Part shown: positions 22,895-34,319 of the stretch, in pieces
How positions within the stretch are numbered: the stretch's first letter is position 1
Layout of the letters: each line of letters starts with the position of its first letter
Assembly: GCA_963576475.1 (NCBI GenBank)
Contig: OY754982.1
Span: forward strand, 4,367,201-4,431,200
Length of the DNA: 64,000 bases
From: Molanna angustata
Lineage: Eukaryota; Arthropoda; Insecta; Trichoptera; Molannidae
Reading direction: 5' to 3'
Made by a program: the position numbers and the translations under genes
The notes under the pieces: model-generated
What the model was told of the DNA's origin: nothing
Database searches by the model: none
Seen by the model: the letters and a program-made list of their open reading frames with translations, nothing else

Positions 22895-23045
22895 TTCACT
22901 TTAGAGGCTATATAGTAGGCTATGTAGTATATTTTGAAATTAATGTCTCCAGTACCCTAAAAAATACGTCTTTGAAATAAAGGACAATTATTATTTACAT
23001 CTTTATTCTATTGCACGAGTTTTTAGAAATTTTAATTTTAGTAAT
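22895..23045 (+). repeat. Dispersed repeat, partner of 39495-39610
   Basis: AGGCTATATAGTAGGCTATG, CTTTGAAATAAAGGACAATT and TCTATTGCACGAGTTTTT recur diverged at 39495-39610. Confidence 0.55.
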
Positions 23046-23129
23046 ACTTTTCTTGTAAAATTAGTTTTAGTGAAACCTTTTTTTGTAAGTATCTAAAAAA
23101 CTACGTACGTAAAAAAACTACAGAATGTA

Positions 23130-23350
23130 ATTCTCTTGAACGAATCAACAGTTGGAAGACTTAATAGTTTGAAAGTTTTGTAGGCCTATAACTGTTTATA
23201 TATTCTGAAATTTTGAGCTCTGTAAATTGAGCGGATCAAAAGTTATAAGGGACGGACGGACACACAGACACACTAAATGTTCTTCTCCGAATTCTGAGTA
23301 AATCCGTATATATAGAACATATATGCTTCGAAGCCTCTATGTTGGTGTTT
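23130..23350 (-). repeat. Dispersed repeat, partner of 15270-15690
   Basis: AGTTTTGTAGGCCTATAACT, ATTGAGCGGATCAAAAGTTA, a run of GGACGGACGGACACACAGAC and TTCTCCGAATTCTGAGTAAA. Confidence 0.75.
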
Positions 23351-23759
23351 TTTGACAAATGTTGGAAAAACCGTAAAAAATATAGAGCCTGCATACTTGT
23401 GGTGCATTGAATTGAATTGATAGCGCGCCTCAATGCGATTTGGAAACCGCAATGAAGTCTAGTGTGGTGTACCTGGACATAGAGGCTTTGAATTTTATGA
23501 TACTTCAGATACATTTGCCAAAAAAATATCAAGGCTAACTTTCGTAGGATCATAAACAGAATTTGGCTTATTTCCAAAAAAGTGGCGAGGTTTACATTTG
23601 TAGAAACATGAATACTAGCATTGTGTGCGATAGTACAGTATGTACTTACGAGGACATATAATGCTAAACTTAGTGACTGAAAACATGGTATATTAAAACC
23701 GCTCAATGCACTATGAAGTTACGCGTAAGTAAGGGTAACAATCGCGTGCGTTAAGAAAG

Positions 23760-24140
23760 GTTCATAAGTGTTTTAAATTATCGGAAACCCCAATTTTTTT
23801 GTTTTTTTGCATTTTAAGAACAAACCTTAGTTGAAAAGAAAAAACTTTATCTGTCATTCACTTTGATTTTATACACTCCTTAAGCATATAAAAGATTTAT
23901 TTCTCTACAACACATAGTTATGGAGTAATTTAAAAAAAACGCTGTGAAAAAGGGTATTTTCAATAATTTCAATGAATTTGGGCTGAATTTTAAAATTGTG
24001 TGACAAACATTCACTAGAGAAATGTTGAAAAGACTTGTACTATTTTTTTTAGAAACACACTGTTTAAAATATTTGAGGGATTTGCTTTGAAATTGAGGTG
24101 TTTAGGTTTATATGGCCCCTTAAGAGATATTACATACTTA
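23760..24140 (-). repeat. Dispersed repeat, uninterrupted partner of 480-1100
   Basis: ACACTCCTTAAGCATATAAA, TCTCTACAACACATAGTTAT, GCTGAATTTTAAAATTGTGT and ACATTCACTAGAGAAATGTT appear contiguous here. Confidence 0.7.
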
Positions 24141-24165
24141 ATTATTGAATTCTACATTCTAAACA

Positions 24166-24985
24166 TACACATACATACCATCACGCCATGTCCCTTGCGG
24201 GGTAGGCAGAGAGAACCGAACGCCACATTTTTCTATCCTGGCACGCATCCCTCGCTTCGTCCACATTCATGCATCGTCTCATACATGCTCGTCTATTGCA
24301 TGTGACCAAACCATCTCAATGTGTTCACTTTCATTCTAGTAATGACATCTTTCTTCATCTTACATTCTTTCCTTATGTCCTCATTTCTTACCCGGTCATA
24401 CATCGTTCTATTACAAATCCTTCTTAACGATCTCATTTCAACTGCATTTATTCTACTTTCATGCGTCTTCTGCCATGTCCAGGTTTCACTTGCATACGTC
24501 AAGGTTGGCACTACGACGGCGTTATGAATGGCAACTTTGGCATCCTTTGATATGTTGCGATCATTCATAATTGGTCTTAGTGCTCCATTCACTCTGTTTC
24601 CTGCCATAACTCTTCTTTCGATCTCTTTATCGAGTCGTCCATTCCGTTGAAATATGCTTCCCAAGTACCTACACATATTCGTCGACTTGCTCGAGCCATT
24701 CGTTCTCTACTCTTATTTTACACGCTGTTCTGCTTTCACTCTTTTCAAAGACCATTGTCTTTGATTTGCTGGCATTTATCCTAAGTCCATTCTCTATACA
24801 TCCTTCATATACCAGACTTACAAGATACTGTAACTCTTCCATACTTTCTGCTAATAGAACTCAATCGTCTGCATACATCAAATTTCGCACCATTACAGTA
24901 CTCAATTTCAGACCCTTGCTTTCATCCTTAAGGGCTCTTATGCAGAAATCAATGTACAAGTTAAAGAGCCAAACTTAAACACTGA
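24166..24985 (-). pseudogene. RTE-like LINE fragment reaching the RT active site
   Basis: On the minus strand, LFNLYIDFCIRALKDESKG, NLMYADD, VLLAESMEELQ and KTMVFEKSESRTACKI give the end of a reverse transcriptase with the YADD catalytic box (about 24860-24880), with frame breaks. The frame 24293-24676 then reads YLGSIFQRNGRLDKEIERR to MKVNTLRWFGHMQ. About 180 bp encoding the RLTKKIY...GRPRKGW part is deleted at about 24303 relative to the other copies. This is the longest piece of the family in the window. Confidence 0.82.
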
Positions 24986-26289
24986 CAACAAATATTGATA
25001 AGTCTTTGACGATAGAATCCTTTCCGCTCGTCATCATAAAATAACACTATAAAATAGACGTACAATTACAGACATGATATATCTACATAAACTATTACAA
25101 AAAAACATATTTATACCCTTTTAAACATAATTATTATGTAAAGAATTTGAGATCCTTGACATTAGACAACTTTACATAAAAAGTATTACCAAATGCTATA
25201 CAAAAAATAACAGTCACATTCCCCTAGGGCCTAAGCCATAATGCATAACACTAGACAAACTGTACCAAGTCTTGCAGGAGTACCTAGAATGAAAACTACA
25301 CAAGGACAAAAATATAAATAAATACCTAGCACCTAAACTACATAACAAGCTAAAACAAGACATACCAGAAATTTTAACTCTTTCAGTAACTAAAACAAAA
25401 AAAAGGAATATTCAATTAGCTATTTAACAAAGGCAGAGAAGAGAGCGAAAGATTATTACATACTAGCTTTTATGTCCCGCCGTTGGCCAAGAATGTAATA
25501 TTGTGAAGGAAAAAGCAATCGTTTTTATAATATTGTCACCCAATTATTTTGCAAAATCGTACTATGAAAAGTGGTTTGAAATATGATTGAATTTGATTGT
25601 AAAATGTTCAAGTGATGGTCACAACCCATATTTTTTTATAAAGTGTGAATGAAGTATAATATACAAAATTTCTGCACGCATGGACTATGCGAAATGGTTT
25701 TAAATATGACTGTTAATCAACGTTGTTTCGAGATTGGTTTGGCCACAACCCCCATTTTTAAATATTATCATCGAAATAAATTTTAATATGTACCTACCTA
25801 TTGAAAATTTAGTAATTTTGGATGTTGGGATGTGGTTAAAATTTGATTAAACAAATGTACTGAAAAGATCTAGTGTTGGTCACATCATAATATTCGTTTT
25901 TATATTTTTGCATCGAGTGTGCATTATATTTTTGCACAATAAGACTAATAGACTTAAAATTGACACAAAAGTCTACATTAACGAAGAAGAAGAAGACTTA
26001 AACTATGGTAAGTAGTTTTTAATTTGAATATAAACGTTGTGAAGAGTTCAGTAATGGCCACAACCCCCATTCTTTAAATATTGTCAACAAAATCTAATAC
26101 GTAGGTGTTGAAAATTATTCAAAATAGGATGATATAAATGGTTTAAATTTGATTAAACAAAAGTATTGAAAAGATTCTAGTGCAGGTTACATCGTCACAT
26201 CCCACAATCCATTCGTTTTTATATATGTATTTTCATCAAGTATGCATATCGTTAAAAATATTTCTGCACAATAGACTATTAGACTTAAA

Positions 26290-27075
26290 ACTAACCCAAA
26301 AGTCTAAATAAAAAAGAGAAGGATAAGTATAAGACTATACGAAATAGTTTGTATAAAAAACTATCCCAATGGTCTACGTAAAATAAGTTAAAATACATAA
26401 AATAAAAGAATAAGACTATTGGAAATAGATTGTATGAAAACAAACCAAAAGGTCTTCATAAAAGAAGAAGAAGATTAATCTATAGGAAATAGTTTGTATA
26501 AAATTCACCCAAGTTCTACATAAAATAAGAAAACGAAGAAAAAGACTAAAGGAAATAGTTTGTGTAAAAACTGACTACATAAGTAAGATCTACATAAAAA
26601 AAGATGAATTTGACAATAGGAAATAGTATGTATAAAAGCTAAAAATCCCAAACTATCCCAAAGGTCTACAAAAAAGAAGAAGAAGAAGAATTAGACTATT
26701 GGCAATAGTTTGTATAAAAACTGACCAAAGGTCTACATAAAAGAAGATGAATTAGACTATAGGAAATAGTTAATATAAAAACTGATTCAAAGGTCTATAT
26801 AAAAGAATAATAATTAAACTATAGAAAAAGTTTGTATAAAAACTCACCTTTGGTCTACATAAAAGAAAAAGAAATTAATAAGACTATTGGAAATAGTTTG
26901 TATTAAAACTCTCCCAAAAGTCTACGTAAATGAAGAAGAAGAATAATTAGACTATAGGAAATAATTTTTATAAAAACTGACCCAAATGTATACATAAAAG
27001 AAGAAGAAGAAGAATTAGACTATAGGAAATAGTTTGTATAAAAACTGTCCTAAAGGTCTACATAAAATTAAGAAA
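26290..27075. repeat. Degenerate tandem array, about 12 units of 60-75 bp
   Basis: Each unit contains GGTCTACATAAAAGAAGAAG, AATTAGACTATAGGAAATAG and TTTGTATAAAAACTGACCC with variable GAA runs, which explains the variable period. Confidence 0.85.
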
Positions 27076-27086
27076 AAGAAAAAGAC

Positions 27087-27175
27087 CCGTCGCTTCAGAC
27101 CCTTCAGTACCTCCCGTCGCTTCAGACCCTTCAGTACCTCCCGTCCCTTCAGGCCCTTCAGTACCTCCCGTCCCT
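27087..27175. repeat. 27-bp tandem repeat, about three copies
   Basis: Unit CGTCGCTTCAGACCCTTCAG plus TACCTCC, with CGTCCC variants. It separates the two longer arrays. Confidence 0.85.
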
Positions 27176-27239
27176 TAAATTCCTCATTACGTCCCTTCCC
27201 TTCATTAATTACATCCCGTCTCTTCAGTCGGTTAAGAAA

Positions 27240-28230
27240 AGTTTAAATCCAGAAACCATCCTGGAAGAACCGCGAAGAGATGAAAAGACCTTCTTTTCCC
27301 AGGATACTCCACCTTCATAGGTAAAATGACTAAATACACGAAGAAGAAGAAGAAAAAAGTTCAAATCCAGATACCTGCGAAGATATGGAAGGAAAATTGG
27401 ACCTTCTTCTCCCAGGATAGTCCACCTTCATAGGTAAAATGACCAAATGCACGATGAAGAAGAAGAAGAAAAAAGTTTATATCCAGAAACCGTCTTGGAA
27501 GACCTGCTAAGAGATGGAAGGACAGTTGGACCTTCTTCTCCCAGGATTCTCCAACTTCATAGGTAAAATGACCAAAAATACACGATGAAGAAGAAGAAGA
27601 AGAAGAAGAAGTTTAAATCCAGAAACCTGTGAAGAGATGGAAGGAAAATTGGACCTTCTTCTCCCAGGTTAGTCCACCTTCATAGGTAAAATGACTAAAT
27701 AGACGATGAAGAAGAAGAAGAAAATAGTTTAAATCCAGAAACCTGCGAAGAGATGGAAGGAAAATTGGACCCATCTCCCAGGATAGTTCATCTTCATAGG
27801 TAAGATGACCAAATACACGACGAAGAAAAAGAAGAAAAAAGTTTATATGCAGAACCCGTCCTGGAAGACCTGTGAAGAGATGGAAGGACAGTTAGACATT
27901 CTTCTCCCAGAATACTCCAACTTCATATGTAAAATGACCAAATACGCGATGAAGAAGAAGAAGAAAAAAGATAAAAATCTAGAAACCTGCGAAGAGATAG
28001 AAGGAAAATTGGACCTACTTCTCCTAGAATAGTCCACCTTCATAGGTAAAATGACCAAATACACGATGAAGAAGAAGAAAAAAGTTTAAATCCACAAACC
28101 GTCCTGGGAGACCTGCGAAGAGATGGAGGGATAGTCGGACCTTCTTTTCTTAGGATATTCCCCCTTCATAGGTAAAATGACCAAATACACGAAGAAGAAG
28201 AAGAATAAGAAAAAAGATTAAATCCAGAAA
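27240..28230. repeat. Tandem array, about eight units of 113-128 bp
   Basis: Each unit holds AAATCCAGAAACC, GCGAAGAGATGGAAGGA, ACCTTCTTCTCCCAGGATA, TTCATAGGTAAAATGACC, AAATACACGATGAAG and a GAA run of variable length. Confidence 0.9.
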
Positions 28231-28335
28231 CCATCCCGGGCACACGATCGACAATTCACCAAAGTTTCATTGTAATCGGACAAACGGTTTAGGAGTACAT
28301 CGCATACAATTTTCCGATAGGAAATCAGTATATTG

Positions 28336-29119
28336 TTGATTTGTAAGTAAATAGTAATAGGTAGGTACCTACCTACAACAATATTCTAAAGAAATTCTAT
28401 TCATAACAAATTTTATTTGAATATCAGAATCTTTCCGTTACCATAGTAACCATTCCAATACGTTTAAAATATCAAATGGTTTGAGACTTTTTTGAATATG
28501 TAGGTACCTACATTGGTTTGTTCGATGCCATAAAAATGAAAATTGTCAGAAAAATCAAATATTATTTACAAATTATGCAATTTTATTATGCCTATATCTT
28601 TACTAATAATAAGCACATTTTTACAATATATGTCTTAAAACTTGCTGTAATGTCTTGTGTTTCATTTTATTATTTCATAATTACATTTATTTCAAAGGTT
28701 TATTATTTTCAAGAACATATTCATTCGGTAGGAAAATGAAATATTGTATGAAAAGATATTAAAATGGCTGCGTTTATGTACAAAACGCTTACTTTAAAAA
28801 TAAGTTATACATTATAATTATACTAAATATTCACCATGTTTTTCACTTAAACGCTAAGTTATACTTGAAAATATATTTTTTTCGTGTAAATACGTACTTA
28901 TAACTTTTAAACTAACAGATATTTGCGTGCAAAATGTACACTTTTTTGACAGATATGACTTGGAAAATTTTGTATGAAAAAAATAATTATTGAAATATTT
29001 TTAAAATTCAGCATTTTTATCGCATTATTTTTAGCGTGACACTGCATCAGGTATACAGGTACACGTTCGCACATAAATTAGATTTTTAGATGCTCTTGGT
29101 TTTTCAGAAGGCGTGAGAC

Positions 29120-29168
<49 letters not shown>

Positions 29169-29243
29169 ACACACACACACACACACAGACACTAACATTT
29201 TGATTGCTTTATTACTTTAGATAATGAACTGAACAAATATCTT
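28336..29243. other. No gene seen
   Basis: Very AT-rich with TAGGTAGGTACCTACCTA near 28362 and a (CA)n tract at its right end. Small frames appear to be chance. Confidence 0.5.
29121..29188. repeat. (CA)n microsatellite
   Basis: CA dinucleotides with one ACATAC interruption, about 60 bp before Harbinger-like copy 2. Confidence 0.95.
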
Positions 29244-29450
29244 TTACGCGACGTCCTACGTAGGCGATTCAAAGCGACTGCGAAGCGGCGCGGCGCGGCG
29301 CTAAAATAACAAACATTCGGTAACTATGGAAGTGTCCTACGTTACCGACCGCGAGTATTTTTCGTTGCGGCGCGGCGCGATGCGAAGCGAACGCGATCAG
29401 TTGGTTTGATATTTTCGCGCGAATTGATAGCGGCGCCATTGTTTTTTGAC

Positions 29451-31850
29451 ATGTCAGAAACAGAAATTTTAATTACTGTCCATGAACGTCCCATATTAAC
29501 GGATATACCTTATAAGTTAACGTTTACCGTTCAAGAAAGAGAAATCCTCGATATGTGTAGCTTTTTAAACTTTACCCAATTAAACCTAATGAAAAATTGT
29601 AATAATCGCATACTAGAACTAGTATTCTGCAATGATACCGTTGTGAATGTTACTAAAGCTGTTGACTTCCTACTTGCACCTGATAATCACCATCCTCCTT
29701 TGAATATTACTATAAAAAGCAATATCGAAACATGTATTCAAACTGTTGTAACCCATCGTAATTATTATAAAGCTGACTATAAGAACATCTGTAAATACTT
29801 GTATGATATTAACTGGTCATTCTTAGAAGAAGGTAATTTGAATGATACTATTGGCCGATTTTATTCTATTCTCAATGAAGCTGTTGAGAATTTCATTCCC
29901 ATAACCTCTCGTAAAATTTCTCATTTTCCTACTTGGTTTTCAAAGGAACTTATAAAGTTGACGTATCACAAAAAAATTGTCCATAAAACATACAAAGAAT
30001 CTAAACAGCTGTCCGATTATATTAACTTTGTTAATTTGCGCATGGAATGCTCTGTATTGTCTAGAAAATGTTATAGTGATTATATTAATATGATCGAAAA
30101 CGACATTAACAACAACATGAGACATTTCTTTAACTACGCCAAATCAAAGAAAAAAACTGACAACAATCTACCCAGTGCTATGCATTACAATTCAAAAACT
30201 GGGATGAATACTAGCGATATTGTTAACCTTTTTGCCGATTATTTTAAAAGTGTATTGGATGATGATATTCCACATGGATCTGTTCCTCATTTTCACAGTA
30301 AAATCAACCTTCAGATCTCCTCCGTACACATTGAAATCAAAGACATTGTTGCCCAAATTCGACTGCTTGACCCAAAAACTAACACTGGACCTGACAATAT
30401 TCCACCTTTTTTCTTAAAAGAATGCGTACATCCGCTCTCATATCCATTATATTTATTATTCAATAGATCCATAACCAATGGTTGCTTTCCAGACGTGTGG
30501 AAATTTAGTTTTTTAACACCTATTTTCAAGAAGGGAGAAAAAAATAACATTACTAATTACAGACCGATTTGCATTCAATCGAATATTCCAAAATTACTAG
30601 AGAAATTAATACTAAATAAAATCGAAAACAATGTCAAACAAATTATTTCTACCAGACAACACGGCTTTGTGTCTAAAAGAAGTACCCTTACCAATTTGAT
30701 AATTTACGAAAATTTTATCTCCAACGCTATTGCAAATAAACAACAAATAGATTCCATTTACACAGATTTCAGCAAAGCGTTCGACAAAGTATGTCATAAA
30801 ATTCTAATAAATAAATTACTAAACCAGGGAATATGCGGTAATTTATTAAATTGGATCATAAGTTACTTGTCAGGTAGAAAGCTAGCAGTAAAAATAAATA
30901 ATGTCACATCATATATATTTCATGCATCGTCTGGTGTCCCGCAAGGTTCCCATTTGGGACCTGTCCTTTTCATTCTTTTCATAAACGATATAGTTGATAT
31001 TCTCGAAAATGTTGAAGTACTTCTCTTTGCGGACGACATGAAAATATATCGAATCATCAATAATATAAGCGATTGCTTAATCTTGCAAACTGCCTTGAAT
31101 AATGTTAACAGTTGGTGCCAAAAAAATAAACTTTACTTAAACATTATGAAGTGTCAATATATACGTTTCTTCAAAATTAAAAATCCCATTATATTCACGT
31201 ACACCATAAATAATATACAGTTAAAATACCAGGCAGAAATTCTTGATTTGGGCGTAACGTTTGACGAAAATCTCTCATTTGTTAAACATATAAATAATAT
31301 TTGCACTACGGGACTTCAAACTTTGGGGTTCATTTTAAGAATTTCCAAAGATTTCAAGAATTTGTATACATTAAAATTACTTTATACATCACTTGTAAGA
31401 AGCATTGTCGAGTACAATTCTTCAATATGGTCGCCCTATTATCGAGTCCACTCGGACTCTATAGAAAAAATTCAGCATAAATTTCTCCGTTTTGTAAATT
31501 TTAAAATGGGTATACCAATCGAAAGATTAAATTATGACTTTCTTTTAAAATCAATGCATTTGTTAAAGCTTTCAGATAGGCGTAAACTCACCGATTTGTT
31601 TTTCTTGTTTAAAATCATTATGCATAGCGTGGACAGCCCTGAAATACTGATGCGCATCAACTTTCATGTACCGCGTGTGGGTACTCGCGATACAAACCAA
31701 TTTTATTGTGACAATTCCCGCACACTAGCGCATCACAATTCTGCACTGAACAGAATTCAGAGGTTGAGCAATGAATATGCTAGTCATATTGATCTGTTTA
31801 TAGGCAATATAAATAATCACAGAAATACCCTACGGGTTAAATTACACTGA
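29451..31850 (+). CDS. Chimeric ORF: MADF start fused to Jockey-type reverse transcriptase
   Basis: The first ATG is 29451, giving 799 residues; the open frame reaches further upstream only without an ATG. Residues 1-16 (MSETEILITVHERPIL) come from a Harbinger-type element and match a MADF domain start. From residue 17 the frame is a 5'-truncated LINE pol. A remnant of the endonuclease C-terminus is seen (FLNFTQLN, DNHHPP at 78-83), then the RT with TGPDNIPPFFLK, LTPIFKKG, YRPI, STLTNLI, YTDFSKAFDKV, SGVPQGSHLGPVLF and the catalytic FADD at 526-529, and the thumb/C-terminal region (LVRSIVEYNSSIWSPYY). The endonuclease is mostly missing, so it cannot be an autonomous element, but the RT frame has no stop or frameshift. 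Confidence 0.88.
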   Translation: MSETEILITVHERPILTDIPYKLTFTVQEREILDMCSFLNFTQLNLMKNCNNRILELVFCNDTVVNVTKAVDFLLAPDNHHPPLNITIKSNIETCIQTVVTHRNYYKADYKNICKYLYDINWSFLEEGNLNDTIGRFYSILNEAVENFIPITSRKISHFPTWFSKELIKLTYHKKIVHKTYKESKQLSDYINFVNLRMECSVLSRKCYSDYINMIENDINNNMRHFFNYAKSKKKTDNNLPSAMHYNSKTGMNTSDIVNLFADYFKSVLDDDIPHGSVPHFHSKINLQISSVHIEIKDIVAQIRLLDPKTNTGPDNIPPFFLKECVHPLSYPLYLLFNRSITNGCFPDVWKFSFLTPIFKKGEKNNITNYRPICIQSNIPKLLEKLILNKIENNVKQIISTRQHGFVSKRSTLTNLIIYENFISNAIANKQQIDSIYTDFSKAFDKVCHKILINKLLNQGICGNLLNWIISYLSGRKLAVKINNVTSYIFHASSGVPQGSHLGPVLFILFINDIVDILENVEVLLFADDMKIYRIINNISDCLILQTALNNVNSWCQKNKLYLNIMKCQYIRFFKIKNPIIFTYTINNIQLKYQAEILDLGVTFDENLSFVKHINNICTTGLQTLGFILRISKDFKNLYTLKLLYTSLVRSIVEYNSSIWSPYYRVHSDSIEKIQHKFLRFVNFKMGIPIERLNYDFLLKSMHLLKLSDRRKLTDLFFLFKIIMHSVDSPEILMRINFHVPRVGTRDTNQFYCDNSRTLAHHNSALNRIQRLSNEYASHIDLFIGNINNHRNTLRVKLH

Positions 31851-32166
31851 TCGTGTTTAATTTTATTCTTCATTATTCATACCTACTTTACCTATATTGT
31901 TTATTTGTTCATTTTATACCTACTTTCATTTGTTTTCTCTTTATTTTTTGGTTAAATTTTATTTGTATGTATTTTTATATGTATTTTTTATAAGTTTTTC
32001 TTTGTATTGATTTCTTCTTGCTTTATTTTCATGGTTTATTGATTGGATATGTTTGTTTTTTTTATATATATACATTATCACACATTATGTACTATATTTT
32101 GTATCTTTTGAATTATTTTTGTAAATGGCAAACGCCGTTAATAAAATAAATAAATAAAATAAATAA
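29499..32166 (+). mobile_element. Jockey-type LINE, 5'-truncated, 2.67 kb
   Basis: Insertion into a Harbinger-type element, bounded by the 6-bp direct repeat ATATTA (29493-29498 and 32167-32172). The uninterrupted target word CCATATTATGGGAC is seen in the two sister copies. The 3' UTR is T/A-rich and ends with GGCAAACGCCGTTAATAAAA and an AAATA-rich tail. Intact RT frame, small duplication and clean ends suggest a fairly recent insertion. Confidence 0.9.
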
Positions 32167-32648
32167 ATATTATGAGACAAGAGAATTATTATTATCGAAC
32201 CGTGAATTTTAGGATTTGGCAAAAATAAATGGGACTACAAGTAAACATATTTATTTATTATTGCTATTTTACAATAGTATGTTGTTCAAAACACAAAGTT
32301 TTCTCTCGCTTGCACGAATGTCAAATTTTGATATGTTTCCCGGAAAGATGTAAATTCAGTCTCATTTATTAATTCAAGATCACGTAATTCTTCATAAAAA
32401 TTGTGATATCCCCCATAAATATGCCTCTCTAACTACGCAATATTAGTTTCATTTCTCTGCTGTACATACTTCTTGAGTATTTTATATACGTACATCCATG
32501 ACAGTAGCTGGCGGCAGAGGGAACGATTCGCGCACACGTAGGACAGAGCCGCCGCGTCGCCCCGTATCACATTGAATTCGTTTGTATCCGCACCGCATCG
32601 CTTCGCAATCGCGTACGCTTTGAATCGCCTACGTAGGACGTAGCGTTA

Positions 32649-33309
32649 CAAACATTCGGTAACTATGGAAGTGTCCTACGTTACCGACCGCGAGTATTTT
32701 TCGATGCGGCGCGGCGCGATGCGAAGCGAACGCGATCAGTTGGTTTGATATTTTCGCGCGAATTGATAGCGGTGTCATTGTTTTTTGACATGTCAGAAAC
32801 AGAAATTTTAATTTCTGTCCATGAACGTCCCATATTATGGGACAAAAGAATTATTATTATCGAACCGCGAATTTTAGGATTTGGCAAAAATAAATGGGAC
32901 TACAAGTAAATACATTTATTTATTATTGCTATTTTACAATAGGGTGTTGTTCAAAACACACAAAGTTTTCTCTCGCTTGCACGAATGTCAAATTTTGATA
33001 TGTTTCCCGGAAAGATGTAAATTCAGTCTCATTTATTAATTCAAGATCAAGTAATTCTTCATACAAATCGTGATATCCCCCATAAATATGCCTCTCTAAG
33101 TACACAATATTAGTATCACATCTCTGCCGTACATACTTCTTGAGTATTTTATATACGTACCATGACAGTAGCTGGCGGCAGAGGGAACGATTCGCGCACA
33201 CGTAGGACAGAGCCGCCGCGTCCCACCGCATCGCATTGAATTCGCTTGTATCCGCACCGCATCGCTTCGCAATCGCGTTCGCTTTGAATCGCCTACGTAG
33301 GACGTAGCG
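32649..33309. mobile_element. PIF/Harbinger-like element, copy 3, tandem and left-truncated
   Basis: Begins directly after the TTA that ends copy 2, at the internal position ACAAACATTCGGTAACTATG, so about 66 bp of left terminus are missing. It then follows copies 1 and 2 to the right terminus GCCTACGTAGGACGTAGCG and TTA (33310-33312). It contains the transposase-like minus frame 32929-33231. Confidence 0.85.
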
Positions 33310-33864
33310 TTACAATTATACTACCTTCTAGCAAAAATATATTTAAATAGACTTTATTCAAACTGTCAGGAATTAAACACTAAATAACTATAAATATAAC
33401 GGCATTGGCCCAGTGGAGTGGAGTGTCGTATCCAGAAGTCACAGCAAAACTAATAAAGTTATGGGGTGTAAATAAAAAGATTTATTTATTACATTTTATA
33501 AAAATATTTGGATACAGATAATGAAAAAAATGAAAAATAATAATGGTGCCGTGATTCTGTCCCTCTCGTAATACTAAAACAAATCCAACTTTCAGATAGT
33601 CTCTCGTCAGAACTAATTATGTCCAAAATGCATTCATCCAATGGGTATGTAACTTTTATAATGTTTGTTTTTTAATAATGTTGATATGTACCTCTACCTA
33701 TAGATACACTAAAATAAAATACAATAATGCCATTTCACAAACCCTTGGAGGTTTACGGTAGCTGTTTCCTGCTTTGTTCAGTTTGACTACGAATGCCACA
33801 ACCTTCCCTTTCCCTCTATTTGTCCTTTTTCTTCTGAATTTTGAGTACCTACTCATTTTTAATA

Positions 33865-33990
33865 GTAATTGTTTTATTTATTTATTAAGCTTCATGTACA
33901 ATACTGTGCACAATGGCGGGTTTATTGCCAAGAGGCAATTTCTTCCAACCAACCAAAGCAACGTGAGGCCATAGATAGTATAGTGATAGG
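33865..33990 (-). repeat. LINE/SINE 3' end with hairpin
   Basis: TTTATTTATTTATTAAGC tail, GGCGGGTTTATTGCCAAGAG, GCAATTTCTTCCAACCAACC and GCAACGTGAGGCCATAGAT, also at 8680-8790. Confidence 0.65.
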
Positions 33991-34319
33991 TACATACTGT
34001 ATACTGTGCAGCTAAAAAAATAATGTAATATCCGCAAACATAATCATTTTATCATTGAGCAACTATATTTTGTCTCTACACGTACAAATGCATGCCATGA
34101 CTTTTCTATGTATTTAATGTAGCACATTTATATTAATTTTTTTAAAACACGGCTCTTGAAAACTCTGAAATATCTGCAAAGTTTAGTATTTAGATGGTAT
34201 TACAATAGAATTCTTTGTACAATTTCTAGAGGCAATATGGATGTTTAATATCGGCGTGTCATTATTTTCTATTACTATCCAAATTCGTACGATTGAAAAA
34301 TATTCAATTTTAAAGTTAA

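Larger units (their letters stand above)
25461..28335. mobile_element. Composite non-autonomous element with three internal arrays
   Basis: It begins ACTAGCTTTTATGTCCCGCC with GTTGGCCAAGAATG, and ends with CACCAAAGTTTCATTGTAAT, CGGACAAACGGTTTAGGAG. This pair of end motifs (ACTAGCT...CCGCC and ...TTTCAT..TAATCGG...GTTTAGGAG) is common in lepidopteran repeats. The left end recurs alone at 13535. Between them lie family A-like words (GGCCACAACCCCCATT at about 25740 and 26050) and three tandem arrays. No protein frame. Superfamily unresolved: LINE or Helitron derivative are both possible. Confidence 0.5.
29247..32645. mobile_element. PIF/Harbinger-like element, copy 2 (split by LINE)
   Basis: Terminal inverted repeats: left CGCGACGTCCTACGTAGGCG, right the complement CGCCTACGTAGGACGTAGCG, extending about 50 bp with GCGAAGCG-rich subterminal sequence. 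TTA flanks both ends (29244-29246, 32646-32648), the 3-bp duplication expected for PIF/Harbinger. Without the LINE it is about 730 bp, matching copy 1 in length. Confidence 0.85.

Noticed and set aside
29406..29450. Upstream start of the 800-residue RT frame
   Set aside because: The frame is open from here, but the first codon is TTG; the first ATG is at 29451.
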